Notes: generated by a model from the sequence alone, not told the origin. DNA of 64,000 bases from Lachnospiraceae bacterium (GCA_910574805.1 CAJTCV010000005.1:62001-126000), one strand, 5' to 3'. Positions 1 through 8,259 are shown, counted from the first letter of the stretch. Program-made: numbers and translations.

Positions 1-11
1 GTATGATGATA

Positions 12-40
12 TTGTCAGTTACAATATGTATAAGTATACT
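12..40 (+). promoter_or_regulatory. Sigma-A promoter for the first lipoprotein gene
   Basis: TTGTCA at 12-17, a 17-bp spacer, and TATACT at 35-40. This predicts a start near 47 and an untranslated leader of about 120 bases before the ATG at 166. A weaker pair (TTGACT 74-79, TAGACT 97-102) lies inside the leader and may be a second promoter. Confidence 0.6.
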
Positions 41-165
41 ACTGAAAGCCCTGACAGGCAAGATTTTTTCCGTTTGACTTTAGGTCCTGTAAGTGGTAGA
101 CTGAATATGGTCTGGCTTTTGTCTCGGGCCGGATCAATTCGGAACGACCACAGGAGGAGGTACAT

Positions 166-669
166 ATGAAGAAAATTGTTCCAGTATTGATGACCATGGT
201 AATGGCTCTCGCCTTCGCAGGATGCGGAAAAAAAGACGGATTCGGAGCCACCATGAAGACGTATTTTTTCAACTATACCGTCAACAGCGCTTATGTGTGC
301 GCAGAGTTTGAGGGCTATCAGCCGGCAGAAGGAAATCAGCTTCTGGTAGCAGAGGTGACCATCAAAAATACGTTTGATGAAGAGATCGAGATGTACGATA
401 CGGATTTCCAGGCACAGTGGGGCGGAAGCGGAGACGATGATTTCAGCGTACCGATTACCTGGGACGGCACGGAAGAAGGAATGACGCCTCTGACGGACGA
501 TCAGCTTCCCGGAATCTATCCGCTGGCAAAGGGCGAGTCCCGGACCGGGCTTCTGGTGTTCGAGGTACCGGAAGGAAAGACAGAGCTGTCGATCTCCTAT
601 ATGGAAGCTTTCGATGATGATTCCACAGGAGAGACATTCTTCGTGAACTTTACAGCAGAGCAGAAATAA
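166..669 (+). CDS. Small secreted lipoprotein, DUF4352-like fold
   Basis: A 167-residue protein. Its N-terminus has two lysines, a hydrophobic stretch and the lipobox AFAGC with Cys20 as the predicted lipidated residue, so it should sit on the outer face of the membrane. The mature part has the pattern of DUF4352-type immunoglobulin-like domains: a beta strand ending in LLVAEVTIKNT at about residues 62-72, and a second block GLLVFEVPEGKTEL near residue 135. No catalytic motif is visible. AGGAGGAGG lies 5-13 bases before the ATG and fixes the start. It is a single-gene unit with its own promoter and terminator. Function unknown; the fold assignment is from pattern only. Confidence 0.75.
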   Translation: MKKIVPVLMTMVMALAFAGCGKKDGFGATMKTYFFNYTVNSAYVCAEFEGYQPAEGNQLLVAEVTIKNTFDEEIEMYDTDFQAQWGGSGDDDFSVPITWDGTEEGMTPLTDDQLPGIYPLAKGESRTGLLVFEVPEGKTELSISYMEAFDDDSTGETFFVNFTAEQK

Positions 670-687
670 AAGTACAGCAATACAGAG

Positions 688-729
688 GGATGCCAAAGTG
701 CGGGATGTGTTCTTGGGCATCCTTTTTTT
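688..729 (+). terminator. Intrinsic terminator of the DUF4352-like gene
   Basis: GGATGCCAAAG at 688-698 pairs with CTTGGGCATCC at 712-722 with one mismatch, followed by a run of seven T. Confidence 0.75.
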
Positions 730-811
730 ATCCCGGCGCGGCAGAGGGGCTGCATCGTCTTCGGACAGGCAATATGGCTTCTGCAATGAAAAAAATCCCT
801 GAAAAGGGAGG

Positions 812-836
812 ATGCCGGGTGCTGCTCACCCGGCAT
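812..836. terminator. Perfect hairpin, possible weak terminator
   Basis: ATGCCGGGTG and CACCCGGCAT form a perfect 10-bp stem with a 5-base loop. Only a mixed A/T tract follows, so termination is plausible but not certain. It lies in the gap between the lipoprotein gene and the yqeG-like gene. Confidence 0.4.
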
Positions 837-982
837 TATTATGAAAAAGTTTATTAAAAAGTATTAGCTGACTGGCCTCTGTTGTTGATGGTTTTATTAT
901 ATGGAAAAGAAATGAAGGAATCATGTGCATAAAGTAAACCTTTTTTAAAAGAAGAGTGAACAAATTATGAACGACGGAAAGG

Positions 983-1486
983 ATGTGGAACAGGATGTTG
1001 CTTGAGGAACTGTACCCGGATGAGGTGACGGCATCGGTATATGAGATGGACTGGGAGAAGCTGGCAGAAGATTATGACGGCGTAATCTTCGATATTGACA
1101 ATACGCTGGTTCCTCACGGAGCCGGGGCGGACGGACGGGCCATGCGCCTGTTCAGGCATCTGCGGGAGCTGGGATTTCTGACCATGCTGATCTCCAATAA
1201 CAGTGAGGCCAGGGTGAAACCCTTCGCCTGGCAGCTTCAGACGGAGTATGTACACAAGGCCGGGAAGCCGAAGAAAAGAGGCTACGAGAGAGCAATCCGG
1301 CAGATGAAGCTGTCGCCGGGGAGGATCCTCTTCGTGGGGGACCAGATCTTTACCGATATCTGGGGCGCGAACCGGGCAGGGATGAGAACCGTACTGACAG
1401 ACCCGGTGGATCCTGCCACGGATGAGATCCAGATCGTGATCAAGCGGTGGCTGGAGAAGCCGTTTCGCAGAAAACGGTGTGTATGA
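983..1486 (+). CDS. YqeG family HAD-IIIA phosphatase
   Basis: A 167-residue member of the haloacid dehalogenase superfamily, closely following the plan of Bacillus YqeG. The nucleophile motif is FDIDNTL with Asp37 and Asp39, motif II is SNN at 71-73, basic residues K95/K97 follow, and motif IV is GDQIFTD at 119-125, which should hold the magnesium. It has no cap domain, as expected for this subgroup, and is predicted cytoplasmic. Physiological substrate unknown. Two starts are possible: ATG at 983, or ATG at 995, which would begin MLLEELYPDE and matches the usual family N-terminus better. Assignment to the family is firm. Confidence 0.88.
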   Translation: MWNRMLLEELYPDEVTASVYEMDWEKLAEDYDGVIFDIDNTLVPHGAGADGRAMRLFRHLRELGFLTMLISNNSEARVKPFAWQLQTEYVHKAGKPKKRGYERAIRQMKLSPGRILFVGDQIFTDIWGANRAGMRTVLTDPVDPATDEIQIVIKRWLEKPFRRKRCV

Positions 1487-1530
1487 GACAAAAAAAGTAA
1501 AAAGTTCGTAACAGATATTCAATAATTATC

Positions 1531-1539
1531 TGCTATAAT
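1531..1539 (+). promoter_or_regulatory. Extended -10 promoter TGCTATAAT
   Basis: TG-C-TATAAT at 1531-1539 without a clear -35. The predicted transcript start, near 1546, is downstream of an in-frame ATG at 1541, which argues that translation of the next gene begins later, at 1583. Confidence 0.55.
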
Positions 1540-1582
1540 CATGGGACAGAATTCATATACTAAGATGGGGGATGTGAAGACT

Positions 1583-2713
1583 ATGAGAAGATGGAGAGGA
1601 TATCTGCTGCTCGCGGCGTTTGGCATCTGTATAAGCGGATGCGGGAGAAAGGAGACCGGTTCAGAGCTTCTGACAGAGACAAAGGAGGCGGTAAAGCCGG
1701 TGACGGAGGCTGTGGAGCCTGCGGCAGAACAGACAGAGGAAGGGATTGCGCTCCATATATACAGCGGGGATGAAGCTGCGGAACAGATCGTACAGCAGAC
1801 GGTCCATGTGGAGGAAGTGACAGAGCAGGTGGTCATGAAGGAACTGGCCGGAGCGCTGGGCATGGATGAGGCTGTGGGACTTGCGGGGCTTACCTTCGGC
1901 ATGCACGGAGGGGACAAGGTGGCGATGCTGGATATGAACCGGGCATTTGCGGATTACCTGAACCGGCTGAGCGGAGCAGGGGAACGCATCGTCATGGGAA
2001 GCCTTGTGAATACCTTCCTGGACTGTTACCAGTGTGATCTGCTGATGATTACGGTGGAGGGAAAGGTGCTGGAGACGAGCCGTGAGATCTACGAAGAGTT
2101 CCTGGAGATGTATGACTATGTGGAAGCCTCCTACCGGGTCCGGGAGATGGTGCTGTCCGAGGGCGATATCAGTATCTCCTGTCCGCAGATCGAAGGCCTT
2201 CCGGACGAGGAGATACAGGGCAAATGGAACCGCATTATTCTGGGAGCCGAGGAACGCGCCATGGACGAATGGGATGCCAGCGGCACGTATGAGGTTACTT
2301 ACGAGATAAAGACCATGACAAAAGATGTGCTCTCCATATTGATGGACGGATCCTTCCATGCAGAAGGTGCAGCGCATCCCTGCAGTTTCAAATATACGTA
2401 CAATATTGATCTGAATACGGGAGAGAGCATCCGGCTGGCGGATCATGTGTCCGTGGATAAGGTGGCAGAAAATATGTTTGCCGGGACGGGATACTATGTG
2501 GAAGAATCTCTGGCGCCGCATTTTTCCGAGCGGCTGAAAGTGATCTATGAGAGCCCAGGAGCGCTTGCGCGCTCGCTGGCAGGCTATGACTATTCGGAGG
2601 ATGGGAGCGCGCCCTACGGCTATTCTTATCTGGCGAACGGAAAGGTGTGGCTTTGTATGGAGGTGCCCCATGCTCTGGGGGATTATATCGAAATCGAGCT
2701 GGACGCGCAGTGA
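1583..2713 (+). CDS. Lipoprotein with GerMN, DUF4163 and DUF3298 domains
   Basis: About 376 residues from the chosen ATG, which follows GGGGGA by 10 bases. The N-terminus has a hydrophobic segment and lipobox ISGC. Residues about 60-165 match the GerMN domain of spore germination and sporulation lipoproteins (a run like IVMGSLVNTFLDC, then ITVEGKVLE). The C-terminal half has the DUF4163/PdaC pattern followed by a DUF3298 block (DLNTGESIRLADHV, about residues 275-290), as in RsiV-like proteins. The combination suggests an extracytoplasmic protein acting at the wall or spore envelope. Role and ligand unknown. An upstream ATG at 1541 is rejected because it lies before the predicted transcript start. 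Confidence 0.78.
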   Translation: MRRWRGYLLLAAFGICISGCGRKETGSELLTETKEAVKPVTEAVEPAAEQTEEGIALHIYSGDEAAEQIVQQTVHVEEVTEQVVMKELAGALGMDEAVGLAGLTFGMHGGDKVAMLDMNRAFADYLNRLSGAGERIVMGSLVNTFLDCYQCDLLMITVEGKVLETSREIYEEFLEMYDYVEASYRVREMVLSEGDISISCPQIEGLPDEEIQGKWNRIILGAEERAMDEWDASGTYEVTYEIKTMTKDVLSILMDGSFHAEGAAHPCSFKYTYNIDLNTGESIRLADHVSVDKVAENMFAGTGYYVEESLAPHFSERLKVIYESPGALARSLAGYDYSEDGSAPYGYSYLANGKVWLCMEVPHALGDYIEIELDAQ

Positions 2714-2720
2714 GATCCAT

Positions 2721-2749
2721 TTGCCATTCGGATAAAAACATAGTATACT
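2721..2749 (+). promoter_or_regulatory. Promoter for the CHR transporter pair
   Basis: TTGCCA at 2721-2726, a 17-bp spacer, and TATACT at 2744-2749; the first gene starts at 2793 after AAAGGAG. Confidence 0.6.
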
Positions 2750-2792
2750 TGTTCTGCACGAATGAATGATATGAAAAAGGAGCAGAACAGCA

Positions 2793-3377
2793 ATGAAAGA
2801 ATTATGGGATATGTTTCTGGCTTTTGCCCGGATCGGCGGTCTGACCTTCGGGGGCGGCTATGCCATGCTGCCCATGCTGCAGCGGGAGGTGGTGGAGAAG
2901 CACCACTGGGCGACAGAAGAAGAGCTGGCGGATTATTATGCCATCGGACAGTGTACCCCGGGGGTCATCGCCGTCAATACGGCGACGTTCATCGGCTACC
3001 GGCAGGCCGGCGTGATCGGCGGGATCTTTGCCACGCTGGGAGTTGTATTTCCTTCGGTTGTGATTATCACGATGATCGCTGCGTTTCTGACGAATTTTGC
3101 AGATCTTCTGGTGATCCGGTATGCGTTTGAAGGCATCCGTGTCTGTGTCTGCGTGCTGATCTTTAATGCGGTGCAGAAGCTCTGGAAGAAATCTGTGATC
3201 GATCAGCCCACCACGGCGATCTTCCTTCTGGTCTTTCTGGTGTCGGCGGGACTTGCCGTGGGACAGAGCTTTTATCCGGACCTGTTTTCCGTATCCCCCA
3301 TCGTCTACGTGGTGATCGCGGGAGTGGCAGGCGTCGTGCTCCACGGCGGCAACGGGAAAAAGGAGGTGGAGAAATGA
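2793..3377 (+). CDS. CHR-family (chromate transporter-like) half protein, N-type
   Basis: A 194-residue polytopic membrane protein with the CHR domain signature GGLTFGGGYAMLPML near residue 15 and the conserved YAIGQCTPG motif near residue 50. It corresponds to one half of the two-domain ChrA transporter. In many Firmicutes the halves are separate adjacent genes that probably form a heterodimer, as here: the next gene overlaps it by 4 bp. Family members export chromate in some bacteria, but the natural substrate in anaerobes is unknown, so chromate resistance should not be assumed. Confidence 0.85.
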   Translation: MKELWDMFLAFARIGGLTFGGGYAMLPMLQREVVEKHHWATEEELADYYAIGQCTPGVIAVNTATFIGYRQAGVIGGIFATLGVVFPSVVIITMIAAFLTNFADLLVIRYAFEGIRVCVCVLIFNAVQKLWKKSVIDQPTTAIFLLVFLVSAGLAVGQSFYPDLFSVSPIVYVVIAGVAGVVLHGGNGKKEVEK

Positions 3378-3946
3378 TACTGATCCAGCTTTTTTTTGAA
3401 TTTTTTAAAGCGGGGCTCTTCGCCATCGGCGGCGGGCTTGCCACCCTTCCTTTTCTGCAGGAAATCAGCCAGTCCACGGGCTGGTTCACCCAGCAGGACC
3501 TTCTGGATCTGATCGCGATCTCGGAGTCCACTCCAGGCGCCATCGGCGTCAACGCAGCCACTTATGCCGGCTTCCATACTTATGGACTTGTTGGCGGGAT
3601 CGTAGCTACGCTGGGACTCATCGCACCCTCGATCATCATCATTATCCTGGTATCCAAAGTGCTGGAACGGTTCAAGGAGAGCGATCTGGTTCAGCATATT
3701 TTCTACGGTCTGCGTCCTGCTTCCACAGGACTTATCGCGGCAGCGGGTTTTTCCGTGGTGCTCGCCACGCTGGTCCGCGTGACGGAGCTGCCGTCGAATC
3801 CGGCCGGGGCATGGAACTGGTTCGGTATCGTACTGGCGGCCGGGCTCTATGCAGCGATCAAAAAGTGGAACAGGCATCCGGTGGTTTACATCGCAGCGTC
3901 TGCACTGATCGGCATTGCAGCGGGATATCTGCATATATTTGCATAA
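3374..3946 (+). CDS. CHR-family half protein, C-type
   Basis: A 190-residue membrane protein, paralogous to the preceding one. It has the signature FFKAGLFAIGGGLATLPFL near the N-terminus and IAISESTPGAIGVN near residue 50. Its ATG overlaps the upstream stop (ATGA), so the two are translationally coupled and probably assemble together. It ends with a hydrophobic stretch, as do other CHR proteins. Substrate not determinable from sequence. Confidence 0.85.
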   Translation: MILIQLFFEFFKAGLFAIGGGLATLPFLQEISQSTGWFTQQDLLDLIAISESTPGAIGVNAATYAGFHTYGLVGGIVATLGLIAPSIIIIILVSKVLERFKESDLVQHIFYGLRPASTGLIAAAGFSVVLATLVRVTELPSNPAGAWNWFGIVLAAGLYAAIKKWNRHPVVYIAASALIGIAAGYLHIFA

Positions 3947-3976
3947 AAATACCTGCGGGAGACGGCGCAGGGACGG

Positions 3977-4003
3977 GGGTCGGCTATTGCCGGCCCTCTT
4001 TAT
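3977..4003 (+). terminator. Terminator after the CHR pair, at the convergent junction
   Basis: GGGTCGGC and GCCGGCCC flank the loop TATT, followed by TCTTTAT. It lies at the junction with the convergent LacI-type gene, whose stop codon is at 4000-4002. Confidence 0.6.
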
Positions 4004-5031
4004 CTGATCTGGGGTGTTCTGTAATTTTCCCGTATTCGTATGGAATGTTCTACAAAATACTGCTCTCTTTCCGGAACCGTGCCGGAAGTAAGACAGGCAA
4101 ACAGAAGATCCAGAGAGCGGGATCCCTGCTGAAAGGGCTGCTGGCTGATGGTGGCGGAGATGACGCCCTTCTTCAGCATGTTCAGTGTGGTGGGGACTTC
4201 GTCAAAGGTTATGATCTTCAGCCGGCGCCCCGATTCTTCCACCGCACGGCAGCCTCCGTGGACGCCGGCCGCAGTGAAGAACAGCGCCTCCAGCTCGGGG
4301 CGGCGTTCCAGAAGATCCCTGGTGAGGGTATAGCTCCTGAATTCGTCGTCATGATTTTCCAGAATCTCTGCAATATGGATGCGCGGATAGGAGGCCCGGA
4401 GTGTATCTTCGAGTCCTTTGATCCGCTCCGTGTGACAGAGTACGTTGGAAGAACCGCTTATGATTCCCAGCTCCACCTCTCCGGCTGTAATCAGAGCGAA
4501 GAGGCCTGCGGCGGTGCAGCCCCCCTGAAAATAGTCGCTTCCCACATAGGCCATCCGCCGGGAGCCGCCGATGTCGGTGTTGACTGTCACCACCGGAATC
4601 TGCGCCCCCACCAGCTCGTCAATCTTCTCCTGGATGTGGGGGTGATTGCAGGGTGCAAGAATCAGGCCGTGGATACCCAGCTCCCTCAGCTGGTGGATGG
4701 CGAGAAGCTGGGCTTCCACATCGAACTCCACCCGTCTGGTGACGACAGTAAAGCCGTAATCCTGCAGCTCGTCAGCTTTTTCCTGCACGCCTTCCATCAC
4801 TTCGTCAAAAAAAGGATTATGCTCACTGAAGAGGATCACGCCGATCCTGTAGTTCTTTTTCCTGGCGGCAAGGGCGGTGCCCGCCTTGTTGGGCCGGTAG
4901 TCCAGTGCACGGACGATCTCCATGACCTTCTCTGCCGTCCGGGGACTTACGGCGCCGCGGTTGTTCAACACTCTGTCTACGGTTCCCCGGGAGACCCCTG
5001 CCAGATCTGCAATATCCTTGATGGTAGTCAT
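4000..5031 (-). CDS. LacI-family transcriptional repressor
   Basis: A 343-residue regulator. The N-terminal helix-turn-helix is canonical: TIKDIADLAGVSRGTVDRVL at residues 3-22, then the hinge helix region around KAGTALAARKK. The rest is a type I periplasmic-binding-protein fold that would bind a sugar (FDEVMEGV, ILAPCN, and DEVPTT near residue 270). The start at 5031 is supported by AGGAGG 6 bases upstream; a longer open frame to 5172 has no homologous N-terminus. It is divergent from the kinase-isomerase operon. Two 18-bp palindromes with a central CG, as LacI-family operators have, lie in the shared intergenic region, so autoregulation and repression of that operon are likely. Confidence 0.9.
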   Translation of the reverse strand: MTTIKDIADLAGVSRGTVDRVLNNRGAVSPRTAEKVMEIVRALDYRPNKAGTALAARKKNYRIGVILFSEHNPFFDEVMEGVQEKADELQDYGFTVVTRRVEFDVEAQLLAIHQLRELGIHGLILAPCNHPHIQEKIDELVGAQIPVVTVNTDIGGSRRMAYVGSDYFQGGCTAAGLFALITAGEVELGIISGSSNVLCHTERIKGLEDTLRASYPRIHIAEILENHDDEFRSYTLTRDLLERRPELEALFFTAAGVHGGCRAVEESGRRLKIITFDEVPTTLNMLKKGVISATISQQPFQQGSRSLDLLFACLTSGTVPEREQYFVEHSIRIRENYRTPQIR

Positions 5032-5183
5032 CGTATGCCTCCTGGTCGGTATTCTTTGTACGTGCCGGATACGGGTCCCCGGCTGCCGGCAGTCTGCGGG
5101 CGCTGATATGCCCGGGCTGTGCGGCGGCTCTGCCCGGGCGCCGGAACTGCGCCTGGGGCACGGACCTGTCATCTGCTACACTG

Positions 5184-5212
5184 ACAATACAGGAAATGAC
5201 GCTGCCTGTCAA
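5184..5212 (-). promoter_or_regulatory. Promoter of the LacI-type gene
   Basis: On the minus strand, TTGACA (5207-5212), a 17-bp spacer and TATTGT (5184-5189). Operator 1 sits directly upstream of its -35 box. Confidence 0.7.
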
Positions 5213-5220
5213 TTGTCCGG

Positions 5221-5238
5221 AACGTGCACGGGCACGTT
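5221..5238. promoter_or_regulatory. LacI-type operator 1
   Basis: AACGTGCACGGGCACGTT is a near-perfect 18-bp palindrome with a central CG step. A nearly identical sequence recurs at 5409-5426. It lies 9 bases upstream of the repressor gene's -35 box. Confidence 0.75.
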
Positions 5239-5370
5239 TTAAGGTAGAAGATGTGGGAAAAAATTGTGAAATATAGACAGAAAATATACGCTTTTATTGA
5301 TGGAAATGGGTATAAAATTAGAAGAATGTAACAAAAATCATAAAAATTAAAGAAAAACGACGCCAATCTG

Positions 5371-5399
5371 TTGAAAGTTCATCCCAAAAGATGTAAGAT
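5371..5399 (+). promoter_or_regulatory. Promoter of the kinase-isomerase operon
   Basis: TTGAAA at 5371-5376, a 17-bp spacer, and TAAGAT at 5394-5399. Transcription should start near 5406, at the left edge of operator 2. Confidence 0.7.
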
Positions 5400-5408
5400 A
5401 GAGAAAAG

Positions 5409-5426
5409 AGCGTGCACGAGCACGTT
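5409..5426. promoter_or_regulatory. LacI-type operator 2
   Basis: AGCGTGCACGAGCACGTT, matching operator 1 at 16 of 18 positions. It begins 10 bases after the -10 box of the kinase promoter, where bound repressor would block initiation. A small hairpin (TATCAC/GTGATA) follows before the ribosome site. Confidence 0.75.
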
Positions 5427-5467
5427 ATCACTGAAAGGTGATAGAGAACAAAAAGGAGGATGTTTGT

Positions 5468-6937
5468 ATGCTCTATATAGGAGTAGACCTTGGAACTTCC
5501 GCGGTCAAGCTGCTTTTGATGGACGGGGAGGGAAAGATCCGGAAGATCGTATCCCGGGAGTATCCCATCTATTTTCCGAACCCGGGCTGGTCGGAGCAGA
5601 ATCCGGAAGACTGGTTCAGAGAAACCATGGCGGGCTTGAAGAAGCTGCTTTCGGACTGCGACAGAAGTCAGGTGGCGGGAATCAGCTTCGGCGGACAGAT
5701 GCATGGGCTGGTGATCCTGGATGATCAGGATCAGGTGATCCGCCCTGCGCTTTTGTGGAATGACGGCCGTACCTTTGAAGAATGCGATTATCTGAATCAG
5801 GTCATCGGAAAAGAAAAGCTTTCCGCATACACGGCCAATATATCGTTTACCGGTTTTACCGCGCCTAAGATTCTGTGGGTGAAAAACAAGGAGCCGGAAA
5901 ATTTTGCCAGGATTGCGAAGATCATGCTGCCCAAAGACTACATCGCCTACAAGCTGTCCGGCGTGCACTGTACGGATGTGTCCGATGCTTCCGGCATGCT
6001 GATTTTTGATGTAAAGAACCGCTGCTGGTCGAAAGAGATGCTGGACATCTGCGGCATCCGCAAGGAGCAGCTGGCGAAGATCTATGAGTCCTACGAGGCA
6101 GTTGGGACTGTCCTGCCAAAGATTGCAGAAGAACTGGACATCCCAACTTCCGTTAAAGTCGTGGCAGGCGCAGGGGACAATGCGGCGGCGGCTGTGGGGA
6201 CCGGTACCGTGGGCGACGGCATGTGCAACATCTCTCTTGGGACCAGCGGAACGATCTTTATTTCTTCCGAAAAATTCGGTGTGGACAAATACAATGCCCT
6301 CCATGCATTTGCTCATGCGGACGGCCATTATCACCTGATGGGCTGCATGCTCAGCGCGGCGTCCTGCAACAAGTGGTGGATGGACGAGATCATCGGGACG
6401 AAGGACTACGCGGCGGAGCAGAAGGCCATTGAGAAGCTGGGTGAAAATCATGTGTATTTCCTTCCCTATCTGATGGGAGAGCGCTCTCCTCACAATAATC
6501 CGAACGCAAGGGGGACCTTTATCGGCATGACCATGGATACGACCCGGGCGGATATGACTCAGGCGGTGCTGGAAGGTGTGGCATTTGCCCTTCGGGATTC
6601 CTTCGAGGTGGCGAAGTCTCTGGGAATCCGGATCGAGCGGACAAAGATCTGCGGCGGCGGCGCGAAGAGTCCCCTGTGGAAGAAGATCATCGCCAACATC
6701 ATGAACATCAAGGTGGATGTAATTGAGAGCGAAGAAGGACCGGCCCTTGGCGGCGCCATGCTGGCGGCGGTGGCCTGCGGCGAATATGAGAGCGTGGAGG
6801 CGGCAGCGGAAAAACTGGTAAAAGTTGTCGACACCGTGGAGCCGACGCCGGAGATCGCGGCGAAATATGAAGAGCGCTATCAGCAGTTCAAGGAGATTTA
6901 TCCGGCATGTAAGCCATTGTTTGAGATTATAAAATGA
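5468..6937 (+). CDS. FGGY-family carbohydrate kinase, xylulokinase-like
   Basis: A 489-residue sugar kinase of the length usual for XylB. It opens with the ATPase phosphate loop YIGVDLGTSAVKLLL, has the substrate-region motif GISFGGQMHGLV near residue 75, a glycine-rich AGAGDNAAAAVGTG near 235 and the C-terminal FGGY block CGGGAKSPLWKKIIAN near 395. It should phosphorylate a ketopentose or related ketose in the cytoplasm, using ATP. AAAGGAGG 7 bases before ATG 5468 fixes the start. It is the first gene of an operon ending with a fucose/arabinose-isomerase-like enzyme. The true ketose could be xylulose, ribulose or a deoxy sugar; sequence alone does not decide. Confidence 0.88.
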   Translation: MLYIGVDLGTSAVKLLLMDGEGKIRKIVSREYPIYFPNPGWSEQNPEDWFRETMAGLKKLLSDCDRSQVAGISFGGQMHGLVILDDQDQVIRPALLWNDGRTFEECDYLNQVIGKEKLSAYTANISFTGFTAPKILWVKNKEPENFARIAKIMLPKDYIAYKLSGVHCTDVSDASGMLIFDVKNRCWSKEMLDICGIRKEQLAKIYESYEAVGTVLPKIAEELDIPTSVKVVAGAGDNAAAAVGTGTVGDGMCNISLGTSGTIFISSEKFGVDKYNALHAFAHADGHYHLMGCMLSAASCNKWWMDEIIGTKDYAAEQKAIEKLGENHVYFLPYLMGERSPHNNPNARGTFIGMTMDTTRADMTQAVLEGVAFALRDSFEVAKSLGIRIERTKICGGGAKSPLWKKIIANIMNIKVDVIESEEGPALGGAMLAAVACGEYESVEAAAEKLVKVVDTVEPTPEIAAKYEERYQQFKEIYPACKPLFEIIK

Positions 6938-7425
6938 AACTGCTGCCATCGCTGGACTGCCGACTGCAAACAGAGCGGACAGCAGGGGAAATCGGAGTGA
7001 TTTTGAAGTCTGTGACGATTTCCGGGAACCGTTCTTTCACTGCCTCACGCCAGGGAGAATTTACCGGAAACATAGATGATACGGAATTCAGACTTGTCAG
7101 CAACAGCAGAAACCGGAATTCTTTTTTGCCGGTGATAAAAGGAAAACTTTTGACCAATGGGAATAAAACAGAGATCTGTATTCGGATGCGGATGCATCCG
7201 CTGGTATCGGCATTTATGGTAGTCTGGATGTGGGGTGTTCTGTTTTTCTTTCTGGCAGGAGTTCTCCAGATATTTGCGGAGGGATTTTGTTCCGCGCTGC
7301 CGGTGCTTGGCAGTACCGCCTTTATGATGACATTTGCACAGATCTTGATGCGGGTATGTTTTTATCTGCCGGCAAAAAAGTCCATGCAGAGAATAAAAGA
7401 ACTGTTGGAAACTGCAGATAGATAA
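6934..7425 (+). CDS. Unknown membrane protein in the kinase operon
   Basis: A 163-residue protein whose ATG overlaps the kinase stop (ATGA), so it is translationally coupled. The N-terminal half is soluble and beta-rich in appearance, with YRNSF-like residues (RNSFLPVIKGKL near residue 62) followed by an RMRMHP motif. Two transmembrane segments follow at about residues 93-113 and 123-146, and a basic tail. Proteins of this plan (soluble N-terminus, an RNSFLP-type motif, MRLHP-type motif, then two helices) occur as small hypothetical proteins in related bacteria. I cannot give it a function; in this operon it is the odd member. Confidence 0.65.
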   Translation: MKLLPSLDCRLQTERTAGEIGVILKSVTISGNRSFTASRQGEFTGNIDDTEFRLVSNSRNRNSFLPVIKGKLLTNGNKTEICIRMRMHPLVSAFMVVWMWGVLFFFLAGVLQIFAEGFCSALPVLGSTAFMMTFAQILMRVCFYLPAKKSMQRIKELLETADR

Positions 7426-7440
7426 GGAGGAAGATAACAG

Positions 7441-8064
7441 ATGGAGATCAAAAAAGTAACAGATCCTGCCTTTCGGAAATATGGAAAGATTGTGCAGGGC
7501 ATTGACTTTTCAGGGCTGGTGGAGGCGCTGAATGCGAAGACGCCGCTTCCGGAGGAGGTGGTCTATGAGCCGTCGGCGGCGGATCTGGAGGCGCTTCCGG
7601 TTTTTGCCGAGCTTCAGACGAAGACTTACGGCGAACTGCCCATCCAGATCGGATACTGCAACGGAAAGAACTATCTTCTGAATGCGCTGGAGTATCACCG
7701 CTCTTCAGAGATCAATGTGGCGGGAACCGATGCGATCCTGCTGGTGGGCGCGCAGCAGGATATCACAGACGATTTTACCTATGACACGTCCCTGGTAGAA
7801 GCATTTCTGCTGCCGAAGGGGACAGCTGTGGAGATCTATGCAACAACGCTTCACTATGCGCCCTGCAGCGTGGGAGACAATGGTTTCCAGGTGGCGATCG
7901 TACTTCCGAAAGATACGAATCTGCCGCTTAAAAAGGGACATGAAGGCTGGGAAGACAGGCTGATCACCGCGCAGAACAAGTGGCTGATCGGACATGCGGA
8001 AGGCGGACTGCCAGAGGGGTCTCATATCGGTCTCATCGGAAAGAACGTGGACTGCCGGGAGTGA
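7441..8064 (+). CDS. DUF4867 family protein
   Basis: A 207-residue soluble protein matching the DUF4867 family, which has a cupin-like fold related to ureidoglycolate lyase and is often found beside sugar kinases and isomerases in Clostridia. Visible conserved stretches include LEYHRSSEINVAGTDAILL near residue 82 and LPKGTAVEIYATTLHYAPC near residue 121; His and Glu residues there could bind a metal. A sugar-isomerising or lyase role is plausible but unproven. AAGGAGG lies 9 bases before the ATG. The gene is third in the kinase operon. Confidence 0.8.
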   Translation: MEIKKVTDPAFRKYGKIVQGIDFSGLVEALNAKTPLPEEVVYEPSAADLEALPVFAELQTKTYGELPIQIGYCNGKNYLLNALEYHRSSEINVAGTDAILLVGAQQDITDDFTYDTSLVEAFLLPKGTAVEIYATTLHYAPCSVGDNGFQVAIVLPKDTNLPLKKGHEGWEDRLITAQNKWLIGHAEGGLPEGSHIGLIGKNVDCRE

Positions 8065-8144
8065 TGCGCGCTTCATGCGCGGCAATATTTCCGTGTCAGA
8101 CCGGAAGCGGAGATTTTCGGTGACTACGTAACTAATAAAACTGC

Positions 8145-8233
8145 ATAAACGGCATGAAATTCCTGCTTTTGCAGAAGTTTGATTCCGGTGCCGTTTATCA
8201 TGTTTATATCCGGCAGATTTGAAAAGCCGGATA
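8145..8233 (+). other. Two consecutive stem-loops between DUF4867 and isomerase genes
   Basis: First, ATAAACGGCA (8145-8154) pairs with TGCCGTTTAT (8189-8198) around an inner CTGC/GCAG hairpin. Second, TATCCGGC (8207-8214) pairs with GCCGGATA (8226-8233). Neither is followed by a T run. They may be processing or stabilising structures ahead of the isomerase coding region. Confidence 0.5.
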
Positions 8234-8259
8234 GATTATCAGATCAGGAGGATAAGATC

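Noticed and set aside
1541-1582. ATG at 1541 as start of the GerMN lipoprotein
   Set aside because: It lies before the predicted transcript start and would put extra residues ahead of the signal peptide.
2793-3946. Chromate resistance determinant
   Set aside because: The CHR family is certain but chromate as the physiological substrate is not; no other metal-resistance genes are nearby.
4923-5172. Longer N-terminus for the LacI-type regulator and small frames over its promoter
   Set aside because: The helix-turn-helix begins right after ATG 5031, which has AGGAGG; the extension overlaps regulatory DNA and has no homology-like pattern.
8145-8233. Riboswitch upstream of the isomerase
   Set aside because: Two simple stems without conserved loop motifs; more likely stabilising or processing hairpins.
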